64,000 nt of DNA from Armatimonadota bacterium (GTDB lineage: Bacteria; Armatimonadota; Fimbriimonadia; Fimbriimonadales; GBS-DC). The translations under genes and the position numbers were made by a program. The notes beneath the pieces are model-generated. The model worked only from the letters and a program-made list of their open reading frames with translations. It was not told the origin of the DNA and ran no database searches. The first letter of the stretch is position 1. Each line of letters opens with the position of its first letter. Below, in pieces: positions 7,269-16,782 of the stretch. The stretch spans positions 20,607-84,606 of the forward strand of contig JABWCR010000004.1 of assembly GCA_013359125.1 (NCBI GenBank). Direction: 5' to 3'.

Positions 7269-8566
7269 GGATTCTGTCGACGATGGCGCTGGGGCTGTGC
7301 TTGGTCGCAATCTCGCTGCCGCAAGAGAAGCTAACGCTCGATCGGGCGATCGAGCTCGGTCTAAAGAATAATCGCCACTTGCTTGCCCAGGCAGAGCAAG
7401 TGAATCGGGCCAACTCCAAGATTGCCGAGGCTCGCGCAGGCGCGCTGCCGCAGGTCGACGCAACGGCCACGTACACGCGATTTGACAAGGTAGCCAAGGC
7501 GACGTTTGGTCCGCCCGACAATCCGGTAACGGTTCCGCTCGGCTCGATAGAGAACCGATCTGCCAATGTAAAGATCGAACAGATCGTCGATATCAACGGC
7601 CTGGTCAAGACGGGCCTTCGCACGGCGGACGAACTCTCTCTCGTTGCGAGGTACCGATATGAGCAGGCCAAGAGTCAGTTGATTTTGGACATTGTAACCG
7701 CCTTTAGCGACGTGCTAAGGGCTATGGCGCATGTTGAAGTTGCCGAAGAGGCCGTCAGCAATGCCAAAGAACGATTGCGCATCACAAACGCTCAGGTGGA
7801 TGCCGGAATCGCCGCTCGGTTTGATGTGTTGCGGGCTGAGACTCAGGTCTCTCAGTTTGAACAACAGCGCTTGTCGGCTGTCAATGCAGTCGCGCTGGCA
7901 AAAGCCAATCTGAACACCGTGTTGGCCCGACCCGTCGCAGAACCGATCGAGCTCGATGCTAACATAGACCGACCGGCCTACCTTAAGGACCTGGCTCTCT
8001 ATACCAAGCAGGCTCGAGAGAAGCGGCCAGAGGTGTTGGCGGCTGCCTCGGATGTGAAGCTTTCGAACTACAGCAAGACCATTGCGAGCGCCCAAAACAA
8101 GCCGACGCTAATTCTCAACGGTCAATGGAACTTCAACCTCAATACGGCGACGTTCAACCCGAACAAGATCAGCTTCACGGCGAACGCGATCCTCTCGGCG
8201 CCCCTGTTTGACGCCGGCATTGGGAGAGCCAAGGTTCGTCAGGCCGAAGCCGATGTGCGCGCTGCAGAACTGACTCTTCAACAAACTACCGACATCGTTG
8301 CGCTGGAAGTCCAGTCCGCATTGCTGAACTTAGAGGACGCCGAGAAGCGGATCGCCGTTGCGCGTTCGGGCTTGGAACAAGCGGCCGAGGGTTTGCGGCT
8401 TGCAAAACTTCGATACGAGGCAGGCGTCTCTTCGCCTCTCGAGATCAGCGATGCCGAAGTTGCCTATGCCCAAGCGCGAATCAATTTGGTTACCGCAGAA
8501 TTCGACTATATCGTCAGCCACGCTCGCTTGATGAAGGCGACAGGAACCAACATAGAGGGAAAATAG
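7265..8566 (+). CDS. TolC-family outer-membrane efflux protein
   Basis: This 433-residue exported protein begins with a signal peptide (ILSTMALGLCLVAISLP). It has the two repeated coiled-coil/beta-strand halves of the OEP family, with LTLDRAIELGLKNNRHLL at the start and the second ELTLQQTTDIVALEVQSALLNLE half near residue 340. The start is GTG at 7265, overlapping the tetR stop and preceded by AGGAG. It should form the outer-membrane channel for the adaptor and RND pump encoded directly downstream. Confidence 0.9.
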   Translation: MRILSTMALGLCLVAISLPQEKLTLDRAIELGLKNNRHLLAQAEQVNRANSKIAEARAGALPQVDATATYTRFDKVAKATFGPPDNPVTVPLGSIENRSANVKIEQIVDINGLVKTGLRTADELSLVARYRYEQAKSQLILDIVTAFSDVLRAMAHVEVAEEAVSNAKERLRITNAQVDAGIAARFDVLRAETQVSQFEQQRLSAVNAVALAKANLNTVLARPVAEPIELDANIDRPAYLKDLALYTKQAREKRPEVLAAASDVKLSNYSKTIASAQNKPTLILNGQWNFNLNTATFNPNKISFTANAILSAPLFDAGIGRAKVRQAEADVRAAELTLQQTTDIVALEVQSALLNLEDAEKRIAVARSGLEQAAEGLRLAKLRYEAGVSSPLEISDAEVAYAQARINLVTAEFDYIVSHARLMKATGTNIEGK

Positions 8567-8567
8567 C

Positions 8568-10016
8568 ATGAAAATGGACTATCGTCAATCGGGGCTTTTC
8601 TCAGCCGCGCTCGTTGGGCTTATTGCGCTTTCGTCGTGCAGCAAGCCAAACGCTTCGCCTGCCAAAGAAACAGGCGCGGAAGCGACGGCGATCGCTGTCG
8701 GAGTCGAAAAAATATCTGCGGGCAATCTCGAACAGACCGTGGACGTTACCGGCAATCTGATCGCGACGCAGGATGTCATTGTTTCTCCAAAGATAGGAGG
8801 CAAGATCGAGCGGCTGCTGGTTCGGGAAGGGGACAAAGTCTCGCGCGGTCAGGTGATCGCGATTCAAGATACTTCTGATCTGTCTGCACAATTGGCGCAA
8901 GCGCAGGCGGCCGTTCGAGCGGCGGAAGCTCGGTTGGCACAGGCGAACACTCAGGCCCGAATCGAGCCCGCCATGGCCGAATCTCAAATTCAAACTTCGC
9001 GCGCCGCTGTTTTAGCCGCAAAGGCGCGGCTCGATGCTCTTAAAGCGGGCGCAAGGCCGCAGGAGAGGGAGCAGGCGCAGAGCGCCGTCAATTCGGCAAA
9101 GGCGCAGCTAGATTGGGCGCAGACCGATTACGATTCGACCAAGCAGCTGGTGGATGCGGGCGCATTGGGCCGGACCGCCTTGATTGCCAAGAAGTCTGCC
9201 CTTGACGGGGCGCAGGCCAACTATCAGAATGCGTTGAAAGCCCTAAGTCTTGTTCAGGAAGGCCCGCGGCAAGAAGACATCGATGCCGCAGCGCAGCAGC
9301 TTCGTCAGGCAGAGGAAGCCTACAACCAATCGGTTACGGGCAGGGCGTCCGTTCAACTTCGGAACGATGAAGCGGCCGCGGCTCGCGCGACGGTCGCTCA
9401 GGCCGAGGCCAACCTCCGATATGCAAGGCAGCAATTGGACAACGCCTACGTCAAGGCGCCCTTCGATGGAGTCGTCGCCGACAAGTTGTTAGAGGCCGGC
9501 GCGATGGCCGCGGCGGGCACGCCGGTCGTACGATTGGTTACGCCTGGAAGGCTCTTTTTGGAGGCAACGGTCTCGGAAACTTTGGTCCAGCAGGTTCGTG
9601 CAGGCCAGATGGTGCGCGTCGAGGTTGATGCGCTGCCCGGCAAGGAGTTTGATGCCAGGGTCGACAAGATCTATCCGGCTGCCGACCACGCAGGTCGAAG
9701 CTTTAAGGCGCGCATTGCCTTGAGCAACGCTACGGCTGAGCTGAGGCCCGGCATGTTTGCGCGGGGCCGCATTGTCGTCCGGGAGTTTCGCAACGTGCCG
9801 CTCACTCCCAGGTCGGCCATTGTCGAGACGGCTGGCGACGTGAGAACCTATATCGTTCGAAACGGCAAAGCCGTCGAGCGGAAGGTGCGGATCGTTTATG
9901 CCAGCAGCGACCGGGTCTATGCCGAAGGGATGCAAGTTGGAGAGAGCGTGATTACCCGAGGCGTCGATCTCATGTCGAATGGCGTTCCGGTGAACATCGT
10001 TGGCGGACAAGAGTAA
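8568..10016 (+). CDS. HlyD/AcrA-type periplasmic adaptor, lipoprotein
   Basis: This 482-residue adaptor starts with a lipoprotein signal (lipobox LSSC, acylated C24). It contains a split lipoyl domain (KIGGKIERLLVREGDKVSRG and later VKAPFDGVVADKLLEAG), a long alanine/glutamine-rich coiled-coil hairpin (about 110-270) and C-terminal beta-barrel and membrane-proximal segments. The coiled coil is longer than in typical AcrA because it carries a duplicated Ala/Gln-rich stretch. It links the TolC-like channel to the RND pump downstream and lies one base after the tolC-like stop. Confidence 0.9.
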   Translation: MKMDYRQSGLFSAALVGLIALSSCSKPNASPAKETGAEATAIAVGVEKISAGNLEQTVDVTGNLIATQDVIVSPKIGGKIERLLVREGDKVSRGQVIAIQDTSDLSAQLAQAQAAVRAAEARLAQANTQARIEPAMAESQIQTSRAAVLAAKARLDALKAGARPQEREQAQSAVNSAKAQLDWAQTDYDSTKQLVDAGALGRTALIAKKSALDGAQANYQNALKALSLVQEGPRQEDIDAAAQQLRQAEEAYNQSVTGRASVQLRNDEAAAARATVAQAEANLRYARQQLDNAYVKAPFDGVVADKLLEAGAMAAAGTPVVRLVTPGRLFLEATVSETLVQQVRAGQMVRVEVDALPGKEFDARVDKIYPAADHAGRSFKARIALSNATAELRPGMFARGRIVVREFRNVPLTPRSAIVETAGDVRTYIVRNGKAVERKVRIVYASSDRVYAEGMQVGESVITRGVDLMSNGVPVNIVGGQE

Positions 10017-10032
10017 GGGGGGAGGTTAGGCT

Positions 10033-13000
10033 ATGTGGCTCACTCGAGTTGCAATCACTCGTCCGGTTACCATCACCATGTTTATGGTGGGGATCCTGGT
10101 GTTAGGCATCTATTCGCTCGGCAAGATGAAAGTCGAGATGAACCCAAAGACCGACTTTCCCATCGTAACGGTCGCCACTAGTTATCCGGGCGCGCCGCCC
10201 GATGAGATTGAAACCCTGGTTACCAAGCCGATAGAGGACGCTGCGGGCGCTGTGAGCGGGGTCAAGTCGATCAACTCCGTGTCGCAGTACGGACTCTCGA
10301 TCGTTACCGTCGAGTTTTATTTGGGCACCGACACCAACATCGCGTTTAGCGACGTTCGAGCCAAGGTGGACGCCGCGCGCGGAGAATTGCCTCGCGAAGT
10401 CTTGCCTCCGGTGGTCAGCAAATTAGACAACAACATCCAGCCGGTGCTCTATATCTCGATGACTGGCCGGCGGTCGGCAGCCGATCTGCGAGACTTGGCC
10501 GATAATGTGATCAAGGACCGTTTGGGCAATGTCTCGGGCGTGGCCAGCGTCGAAGTGGCCGGAGGCGAGCAGCGCGAAATCCAGATCACCGTCAATCGCA
10601 CGCGCCTTGAAGCTTACCAACTGACCATCGGAGACGTGCAAAAGGCTATCCAAGCCGCGAGCCTAAACGTTCCAGCCGGGCAGATTACGGAAGGCGCCCA
10701 GGAGTACGGGGTGCGAATGCTCGGCGAGTTTAAGAGCATCGACGAGATTCGAGATTTGAAGCTGCCATTGCAGAACAGGCGCGATCCTAACTCTCCCGGA
10801 CCGGCTATCCGCCTGAAGGACGTTGCCGATGTGCGGGATACTACCGCGGAGCGTCGAGTTTATACTCGTTTGAACGGCAAGGATAACGTGGCGATCGTTG
10901 TGCAGCAAGCCAGCGATGCCAGCGCAGTCGACGTGGCCGACGGCGTCAAAGCGGTGATTGGGGAGATTGGGCAAGAGTATCCAGACCTCCAGTTCACCTA
11001 CACGCAAGACATGTCGGAGAACATCAAAGAGAGCATCTTCGATCTTCGCGTGGCGTTGTTCATGGCGGTCATTCTGGTCGTGCTGATCGTCTATCTCTTC
11101 CTATACAATCTCCGCGGCACCTTTATCGTTTCGCTCGCCATTCCGACCTGTATTTTCGCCACCTTCATCTTGATCAACTTTCTCGGCTTCTCGATCAACT
11201 TTATGACGATGATGGCGCTTTCGCTGGCTGTTGGAATCTTGGTCGATGACGCGATCGTCGTCTTAGAGAACACCTATCGGCACTTAACATTGGGCGAAGA
11301 CCCGGTGCAAGCGGCCTATAACGGTCGAAGCGAGATCGGCATCGCAGCGATTACGATCACGCTCATCGACGTGGTGGTGTTTTTGCCCATCGCATTCATG
11401 GGCGGCATTACCGGTCAGTTCTTCAAGTCGTTCGGAATCACGATCGCGGCGGCCACGCTCTTTTCGCTCTTTGTCTCCTTTACCATCACGCCGATGTTGG
11501 CCAGCCGGTGGTACCGAAAGGGAGAAGGCGTCGAGGAGCCAAAGGGGTTCTTCAAGTGGTTCGATCGCAACTACCGCCGGTTCGAGCGAGGCTATCGCAG
11601 AGTGTTGGCGTTCGCGCTCAATCATCGCTGGTTCGTGGTCTTGACGGGCAACGGCGCCTTGATCGGTTTGATGGTCGTTATTGGATGGGCCGCGGCCAAC
11701 GGCAAGGACTTGTTGCCTTTCCGCTTTGCGCCCGGGCAGGATCAAGGTCAGATATCCGTGCACGTCAAACTGCCGCCGGATTCTTCCCTTGCTCAGACGG
11801 ACGCGGTCGTCAAGAGAATCGAGGAAGCTGCGATGGAGTTGGACGACGCGCGCTACGTCAGCTCTCGGATCGGGAGTTCGTCCACCGGCGCTTGGGGAGC
11901 GGGCGACCGAGGCCCGCAGTTTGCCGACGTGAGCGTAACGCTCCATCACAAGAAGAGCCTGCTCGATTCGATTCTCTTTTGGCAGAAGCACGACGAAGCC
12001 CTTCGCACGCGCCTGGACACCGACATTGCGGCGGAACTGCGCGAAAAGATCGGTGTGATCCCAGGCGCGCGCATCAGCGTCTCGGCCGTCAGCGGATTTG
12101 GCGGCGGATGGGGCGCGCCCATCAACATGACCCTCTCTGGAAAGGACACCGCGGCGCTTGTGCAGACCGCGGACGCCGTGAAAGCCGTCATTGCGCGGAT
12201 ACCGGGCATCAAAGACCCCGACCTCAGTTGGCAGTCCGGCAAGCCGGAGATCCAAGCCGCTATCGACCGAGTGAGAGCGGCGTCGCTAGGCGTCAGCTCG
12301 GCGGAGGTCGCTGGAACGTTGCGCACAGCGCTAGAAGGCAACACCGATGTCAAGTACCGCGAATTCGGGCGCGAATATCCGATCCGTATTCAGTTCCGAC
12401 CGGAAGATCGCGCCGAGATCGGCCAAGTGGGCGACGTGGTTGTCTCGTATGTCGGCGGAATGCCGATTCGATTGCGCGACGTGGCTAGCATGGACGTGGC
12501 GAGCGGGCCGACCAAGATTCAGCGCAACGACCGGCAGCGCCAGATCGGCGTGCTCGCCCAGCTTCAGCCTGGCTACTCGCCCGGAAACATGGCTGTGCAA
12601 GTACGCGAAGAGCTCAGCAAGGCCAACGTCGTTCCGCCCGGGATCGCCCTAGGCTGGGAAGGCGAGAACAAGGTCATGGCCGACGAGAGCGGCTATATGG
12701 GCGCGGCGCTCATGCTCGCCTTCATCTTGGTCTACCTGCTGATGGCCGCTCTGTTCGAAAACATGCTCACCCCCCTCGTCATCATGTTCAGCCAGCCTCA
12801 GGCGCTGGTCGGCGCCCTGCTCGCGCTGATCATCACCGGCGTTGGTATGAATATCGTCGCCATGATCGGCATCATCATGCTGGTCGGCTTGGTGGGCAAG
12901 AACGCTATTCTGCTGGTCGATTACACCGGCACGCTAAGGGCGCGAGGCCTGCCCAGGCGCGAAGCCCTGTTGGAAGCCGGTCCGACGCGATTGAGACCGA

Positions 13001-13281
13001 TCATGATGACCACTATCGCAATGGTTTTGGGCATGATGCCGATCGCGCTGGCGCTAGGACGCGGCTCGGAGTTCCGCGCGCCGCTCGGGATCGCCGTCAT
13101 TGGCGGCCTGATCGTCTCGACCCTGCTGACGCTCGTTGTCATCCCGGCGACCTATACCATCCTGGACGACTTTAGCCAGTGGACAACGAGGCTGAAGAAT
13201 CGCGCGCTGGGACGCACGAACGGGGAAGTCTCCTACGAATCGCTCGACGCGATCGATGAGGGGATCAAGTCGCGCGAGTAG
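10033..13281 (+). CDS. RND multidrug-efflux transporter (AcrB/HAE1-like)
   Basis: This 1082-residue inner-membrane protein has the RND layout of 12 transmembrane helices and two large periplasmic loops. TM4 carries the proton-relay aspartates in VGILVDDAIVVLENTYRH (about residue 405). The GITGQFFKSFGIT stretch after TM5 and the duplicated second half (AMIGIIMLVGLVGKNAILLVD) are typical of the HAE1 branch. A GGGGAGG ribosome-binding site precedes the ATG. Together with the upstream adaptor and channel it forms a tripartite proton-driven pump. Substrates cannot be read from sequence. Confidence 0.95.
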   Translation: MWLTRVAITRPVTITMFMVGILVLGIYSLGKMKVEMNPKTDFPIVTVATSYPGAPPDEIETLVTKPIEDAAGAVSGVKSINSVSQYGLSIVTVEFYLGTDTNIAFSDVRAKVDAARGELPREVLPPVVSKLDNNIQPVLYISMTGRRSAADLRDLADNVIKDRLGNVSGVASVEVAGGEQREIQITVNRTRLEAYQLTIGDVQKAIQAASLNVPAGQITEGAQEYGVRMLGEFKSIDEIRDLKLPLQNRRDPNSPGPAIRLKDVADVRDTTAERRVYTRLNGKDNVAIVVQQASDASAVDVADGVKAVIGEIGQEYPDLQFTYTQDMSENIKESIFDLRVALFMAVILVVLIVYLFLYNLRGTFIVSLAIPTCIFATFILINFLGFSINFMTMMALSLAVGILVDDAIVVLENTYRHLTLGEDPVQAAYNGRSEIGIAAITITLIDVVVFLPIAFMGGITGQFFKSFGITIAAATLFSLFVSFTITPMLASRWYRKGEGVEEPKGFFKWFDRNYRRFERGYRRVLAFALNHRWFVVLTGNGALIGLMVVIGWAAANGKDLLPFRFAPGQDQGQISVHVKLPPDSSLAQTDAVVKRIEEAAMELDDARYVSSRIGSSSTGAWGAGDRGPQFADVSVTLHHKKSLLDSILFWQKHDEALRTRLDTDIAAELREKIGVIPGARISVSAVSGFGGGWGAPINMTLSGKDTAALVQTADAVKAVIARIPGIKDPDLSWQSGKPEIQAAIDRVRAASLGVSSAEVAGTLRTALEGNTDVKYREFGREYPIRIQFRPEDRAEIGQVGDVVVSYVGGMPIRLRDVASMDVASGPTKIQRNDRQRQIGVLAQLQPGYSPGNMAVQVREELSKANVVPPGIALGWEGENKVMADESGYMGAALMLAFILVYLLMAALFENMLTPLVIMFSQPQALVGALLALIITGVGMNIVAMIGIIMLVGLVGKNAILLVDYTGTLRARGLPRREALLEAGPTRLRPIMMTTIAMVLGMMPIALALGRGSEFRAPLGIAVIGGLIVSTLLTLVVIPATYTILDDFSQWTTRLKNRALGRTNGEVSYESLDAIDEGIKSRE

Positions 13282-13319
13282 CGGAGAAGCCTAGGCGCCT
13301 TAGATTATCCAGGGCTCGC

Positions 13320-13342
13320 TTCGTACTCAGAATTGTGCTACA
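13320..13342 (-). repeat. Dispersed intergenic repeat, copy A
   Basis: Read on the minus strand this 23-base unit begins TGTAGCACAATTCTGAGTAC and matches copy B at 30562-30584 with one C/T difference. Similarity continues a further 11-12 bases to a shared CCCTGGA with one indel. It lies about 40 bases after the RND stop. Confidence 0.7.
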
Positions 13343-13380
13343 AATCGAGAGATTCCCGTTCAGCTATAGGAAAGACCATC

Positions 13381-13459
13381 GGGAGGGCGAGCGTCCCCGC
13401 GAGCCGTTGTGTCGGACTCGCAAGTCTGGTCCTTGGCTCGTGGGGACGCTCGCCCTCCC
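13381..13459. repeat. Long imperfect palindrome (25-bp stem), REP-like element
   Basis: The arms at 13381-13405 and 13435-13459 are inverted copies that differ at one position, around a 29-base loop. The stem begins GGGAGGGCGAGCGTCCCC. It sits between the convergent RND and PilZ genes and could stop transcription from both sides. The symmetry and GC-rich arms resemble REP-type mobile palindromes. I recall similar GC-rich palindromes being dispersed in other genomes but could not check this. Confidence 0.8.
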
Positions 13460-13506
13460 AATAGCAGGCAAGTCCGATCAAGCAACTTACAGCGCAGAGG
13501 GCCGGT

Positions 13507-14091
13507 TTAGACGGTCGAGGGGCTCGCGTCGAAGAGTCTTCGAGCCTCGAGCCGCGGTGCGTGCAGGAACTTGAGACCCATATAATTTTGGCCTTTGTCG
13601 TCGACGCCTTGGTGAGTGATCTCGCCCGTTGCGACGACGGGAATGTCTTCTGCGAAGAGGCAATACTTGACGACGAGGCAGGCGCCGGCTTCGTAGGCAT
13701 TGGGCGAGACGATTTTCATCCCGCCGTGGCTAATGTCGTGGATTTCGCCGTCGAGCCAGCCGCCCTCTTGTTGGTCCAAGTCTCGAAATGTACAGGCCAC
13801 TCGGCAGGGTTGGCGGTTGCCGCGTCTGCGCTGTTGCCGCGTCATGACGGTTGAGGCCTGGACCACCAACAGGTCGTCCGAAACGCGCTTGATCAGGGTA
13901 TCGACGGTATGCCGCCCTGCCGCGGTTGAAACGGTCATCTGCACCTTCTCGCCGATCGGAAAGAGGCTGGCGGCTCTGGGCAGCGAACCGATTTGGATGT
14001 GAATGCCGGCGTCATCATAGGCAACGATTTTTCCTCTGACAGATACTCCCGTTCTGATTGCCTTCACCCTCGCACTGTGCGCTGCCGCCAT
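13507..14091 (-). CDS. PilZ-domain protein (c-di-GMP receptor candidate)
   Basis: The C-terminal half has the PilZ signature: an arginine-rich RRRGNRQPCR stretch followed by DISHGGMKIVS, matching the RxxxR and (D/N)xSxxG c-di-GMP motifs. The N-terminal half is a YcgR-like beta domain (KVQMTVSTAAGRHTVDTLI). I chose the ATG at 14091 (MAAAHS) over an ATG 36 bases upstream because GGAGG lies six bases before it. The 194-residue protein has no output domain and probably works by protein contact. It converges on the RND gene across a palindrome. Confidence 0.85.
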   Translation of the reverse strand: MAAAHSARVKAIRTGVSVRGKIVAYDDAGIHIQIGSLPRAASLFPIGEKVQMTVSTAAGRHTVDTLIKRVSDDLLVVQASTVMTRQQRRRGNRQPCRVACTFRDLDQQEGGWLDGEIHDISHGGMKIVSPNAYEAGACLVVKYCLFAEDIPVVATGEITHQGVDDKGQNYMGLKFLHAPRLEARRLFDASPSTV

Positions 14092-14156
14092 GTTCCGCCT
14101 CCGCTTGTTAGTTTCTTTGTTCCACATCCGAGGCGGAGATGTCTAATAGGCGAAGG

Positions 14157-14162
14157 TATAAT
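14157..14162 (+). promoter_or_regulatory. -10 box (TATAAT) of leuS
   Basis: TATAAT ends 14 bases before the leuS ATG, which has no ribosome-binding site. The 14 bases GGCGAAGGTATAAT (14149-14162) recur identically at 31541-31554 upstream of the thioredoxin gene. Confidence 0.55.
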
Positions 14163-14175
14163 TTCCGTTCTCAAA

Positions 14176-16725
14176 ATGGAACCCTACGAGCCAGGAATCA
14201 TTGAGCCGGCGCGCCAGAAACTGTGGCAAGACGCCTATCGGGCAGAGATCGAGCCCGGGCGTCCAAAGCGATATGTGCTCGAGTTCTTTCCTTATCCTTC
14301 CGGTCACGGATTGAGCGTGGGGCATTGTCGGAACTATGCGACGACCGACGCTTTGGCACGATTTTTGAGAATGTGCGGTTACAACGTGTTGCATCCGATG
14401 GGCTGGGACGCCTTTGGCCAGCCTGCGGAGATGGAGGCGATCAAGAAGGGCTCGCATCCGAAGAAGACCGTGCCGACCTACGTGGCGGAGTACAAGCGTC
14501 AGCTGGACTTGATCGGGATGTCGTACGACTGGAGCCGCGAGATCAACAGTTCGGCGCCGGAGTATTATCGCTGGACGCAGTGGATATTTTTGCAGTTGTA
14601 CCGTCGGGGTTTAGCGTACCGCGCCAACGCGCCGGTCAACTGGTGTCCTAACTGTCGGATCGTGCTGGCCAACGAAGAGGTTGAGGGCGGGCTGTGCTGG
14701 CGCTGCGATACCAAGGTTGAAAAGAAGCCGCTGACGCAGTGGTTTTTTAAGATTACCGCCTATGCCGAAAGGCTCTTAAGCGGCTTGGACGGCATCGATT
14801 GGCCCGAGGGGATCAAGACGCAGCAGCGGAACTGGATCGGCCGCAGCGAGGGTGTTGAGTTTCGGCTGGAAATTGAGGGATCCGATCGCGCGCTGACGGT
14901 GTTTACGACTCGAATCGACACGGCGTTCGGGGTTACATTTGCCGTCTTGTCGCCGGAACATCCTTTGGTGTCGGTCTTGACGACCGACGAACAACGGGAC
15001 TCTGTAGAAGCCTATGTGGAGACTGCTTCGCGGTTAGAAGAAAACGTTCGTATGGCGGCCAATCGCGAGCGGACGGGCGTCTTCACCGGATCGTATGCGA
15101 TCAACCCGTTTAATGGCGAGCGGATTCCGATCTATGTAGCGGATTACGTGCTAATGGGCTATGGTTCGGGCGCGATTATGGCGGTGCCCGGCCATGACGA
15201 GAGAGACTTTGAGTTTGCCAAGCGGCACAGTTTGGAGATTCGTCAGGTCATCGAGTGCACAGGGTGGACGGCCGAAGAGTGGAGGGACGAATACACGGCC
15301 GATGGTTTGATGGTCAATTCGGGCGAGTTCAGCGGCCTCTCAAATCGAGAGGGGATGGTTCGAATGGCCGAGCAATTGGAGTCGCGCGGGATTGGACAGC
15401 GGAGGGTGAACTACCGTCTGCGCGATTGGCTGATCAGCCGACAGCGCTATTGGGGCGCCCCGATCCCAATCGTCCATTGCGACCAGTGCGGCGTTGTGCC
15501 TGTGCCAGAAGATCAACTGCCGGTGCTTTTGCCCGACATTGAGGAGTATCAGCCGACGAACGACGGTCGGTCGCCGTTGGCGCTGATTCCGGAGTTTGTA
15601 AACGTCTCTTGCCCTGAGTGCGGGGGCATGGCTCAGCGCGAGACGGACACAATGGGCGGTTTTGCCTGCTCCAGTTGGTACTTTTTGCGCTTTGCCGATC
15701 CGCACAACGATCACGCAGCGTTCAGCCGCGATACGGTCGATTATTGGCTGCCGGTCGATTACTATGTAGGCGGTGCCGAGCATGCGGTGATGCATCTGCT
15801 CTACGCGCGATTTTGGACCAAGTTTTTGTACGACGAGGGTTTGATCGGGTTCGATGAGCCGTTTGTGCGGTTGCGCAATCAGGGCATGCTTCAGGCATTG
15901 ACGCCTTACCGCCCGCCACATGGCGAAGAGACCGTGAAACTCGGCGAGCCTGGGATACTGGTTCGTCAAGACGAGTTGGGCAGCTACGATAAGGACGACC
16001 TGATTTGGGTATGGGAGAAGATGTCCAAATCGAAGGAAAACGTCGTTACGCCGGACGAGGTTGTCGAGAAGTACGGGGCCGATACGCTACGACTTTGGGA
16101 GATGTTCGTAGCGCCTTTCGACCAGAGCGTGCAATGGGACGAGAACGGCGTGCGCGGGGTCAATCGTTACTTGCATCGGCTATGGCGATTGGCGATGGAG
16201 TTTTTGCCCAACTTCGACCGGGATTGGCGCTCTCGCGTTGGCGAGGAAGGCAAGGCGTTGCGGCACAAGACGCATGCGACGATCAAGAAGGTTCGCTCGG
16301 ATCTGGAGGGTTTTCGCTTCAATACGGCTGTAGCGGCGATTATGGAATGGACGAACGAGCTGAGCGACCACATCGGTTCGGCGGGTCCTGTTGCAGTCGC
16401 GAGCGAGGCCATGGAGTCGCTGATTTTGGTTTTGGCGCCCCTTGCGCCTCACATCACGGACGAACTTTGGAGCCGGTATGGATTTGAGGGGTCGGTGCAT
16501 ACTCAGCCGTATCCTGAAGCGGATGAATCTCTGGCCGAGGCAGACGAGATAACCCTGATCATCCAGGTCAACGGCAAACTGCGAGATCGGATCAGCGTGC
16601 CTGCGGGCATTGACGAAGAGGAGATGCGCCAGTTAGCGCTGAACAGTCCCAAGGTCGGCGATGCGGCGCAGAACGCCAAGAAGGTGATCGTAGTGCCTGG
16701 TCGACTGGTGAATATCGTCGTTTAA
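14176..16725 (+). CDS. leuS: Leucyl-tRNA synthetase
   Basis: This 849-residue class I synthetase charges tRNA-Leu. The catalytic start PYPSGHGLSVGHCRNYATTD corresponds to the HIGH region but has Ser in place of the first His. WDAFGQPAE follows, then the CP1 editing domain (VFTTRIDTAFG; MAVPGHDERDFEFA) and an intact KMSKS loop (KMSKSKENVV). The C-terminus has the VNGKLRDRI tRNA-binding end. The start ATG at 14176 was chosen because homologues begin close to this point; the reading frame is open 61 codons further upstream, but that stretch covers the promoter and the PilZ start. Confidence 0.95.
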   Translation: MEPYEPGIIEPARQKLWQDAYRAEIEPGRPKRYVLEFFPYPSGHGLSVGHCRNYATTDALARFLRMCGYNVLHPMGWDAFGQPAEMEAIKKGSHPKKTVPTYVAEYKRQLDLIGMSYDWSREINSSAPEYYRWTQWIFLQLYRRGLAYRANAPVNWCPNCRIVLANEEVEGGLCWRCDTKVEKKPLTQWFFKITAYAERLLSGLDGIDWPEGIKTQQRNWIGRSEGVEFRLEIEGSDRALTVFTTRIDTAFGVTFAVLSPEHPLVSVLTTDEQRDSVEAYVETASRLEENVRMAANRERTGVFTGSYAINPFNGERIPIYVADYVLMGYGSGAIMAVPGHDERDFEFAKRHSLEIRQVIECTGWTAEEWRDEYTADGLMVNSGEFSGLSNREGMVRMAEQLESRGIGQRRVNYRLRDWLISRQRYWGAPIPIVHCDQCGVVPVPEDQLPVLLPDIEEYQPTNDGRSPLALIPEFVNVSCPECGGMAQRETDTMGGFACSSWYFLRFADPHNDHAAFSRDTVDYWLPVDYYVGGAEHAVMHLLYARFWTKFLYDEGLIGFDEPFVRLRNQGMLQALTPYRPPHGEETVKLGEPGILVRQDELGSYDKDDLIWVWEKMSKSKENVVTPDEVVEKYGADTLRLWEMFVAPFDQSVQWDENGVRGVNRYLHRLWRLAMEFLPNFDRDWRSRVGEEGKALRHKTHATIKKVRSDLEGFRFNTAVAAIMEWTNELSDHIGSAGPVAVASEAMESLILVLAPLAPHITDELWSRYGFEGSVHTQPYPEADESLAEADEITLIIQVNGKLRDRISVPAGIDEEEMRQLALNSPKVGDAAQNAKKVIVVPGRLVNIVV

Positions 16726-16782
16726 CTTAAACTTAACGGCTCATCGGGTACCTTTGGACCAATTGGCTAAAGGAGGCTGAGA

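Noticed and set aside
11284..12488. Long open frames on both strands inside the RND gene
   Set aside because: They lie inside an uninterrupted, family-typical RND protein and have shadow-like Arg/Gly composition.
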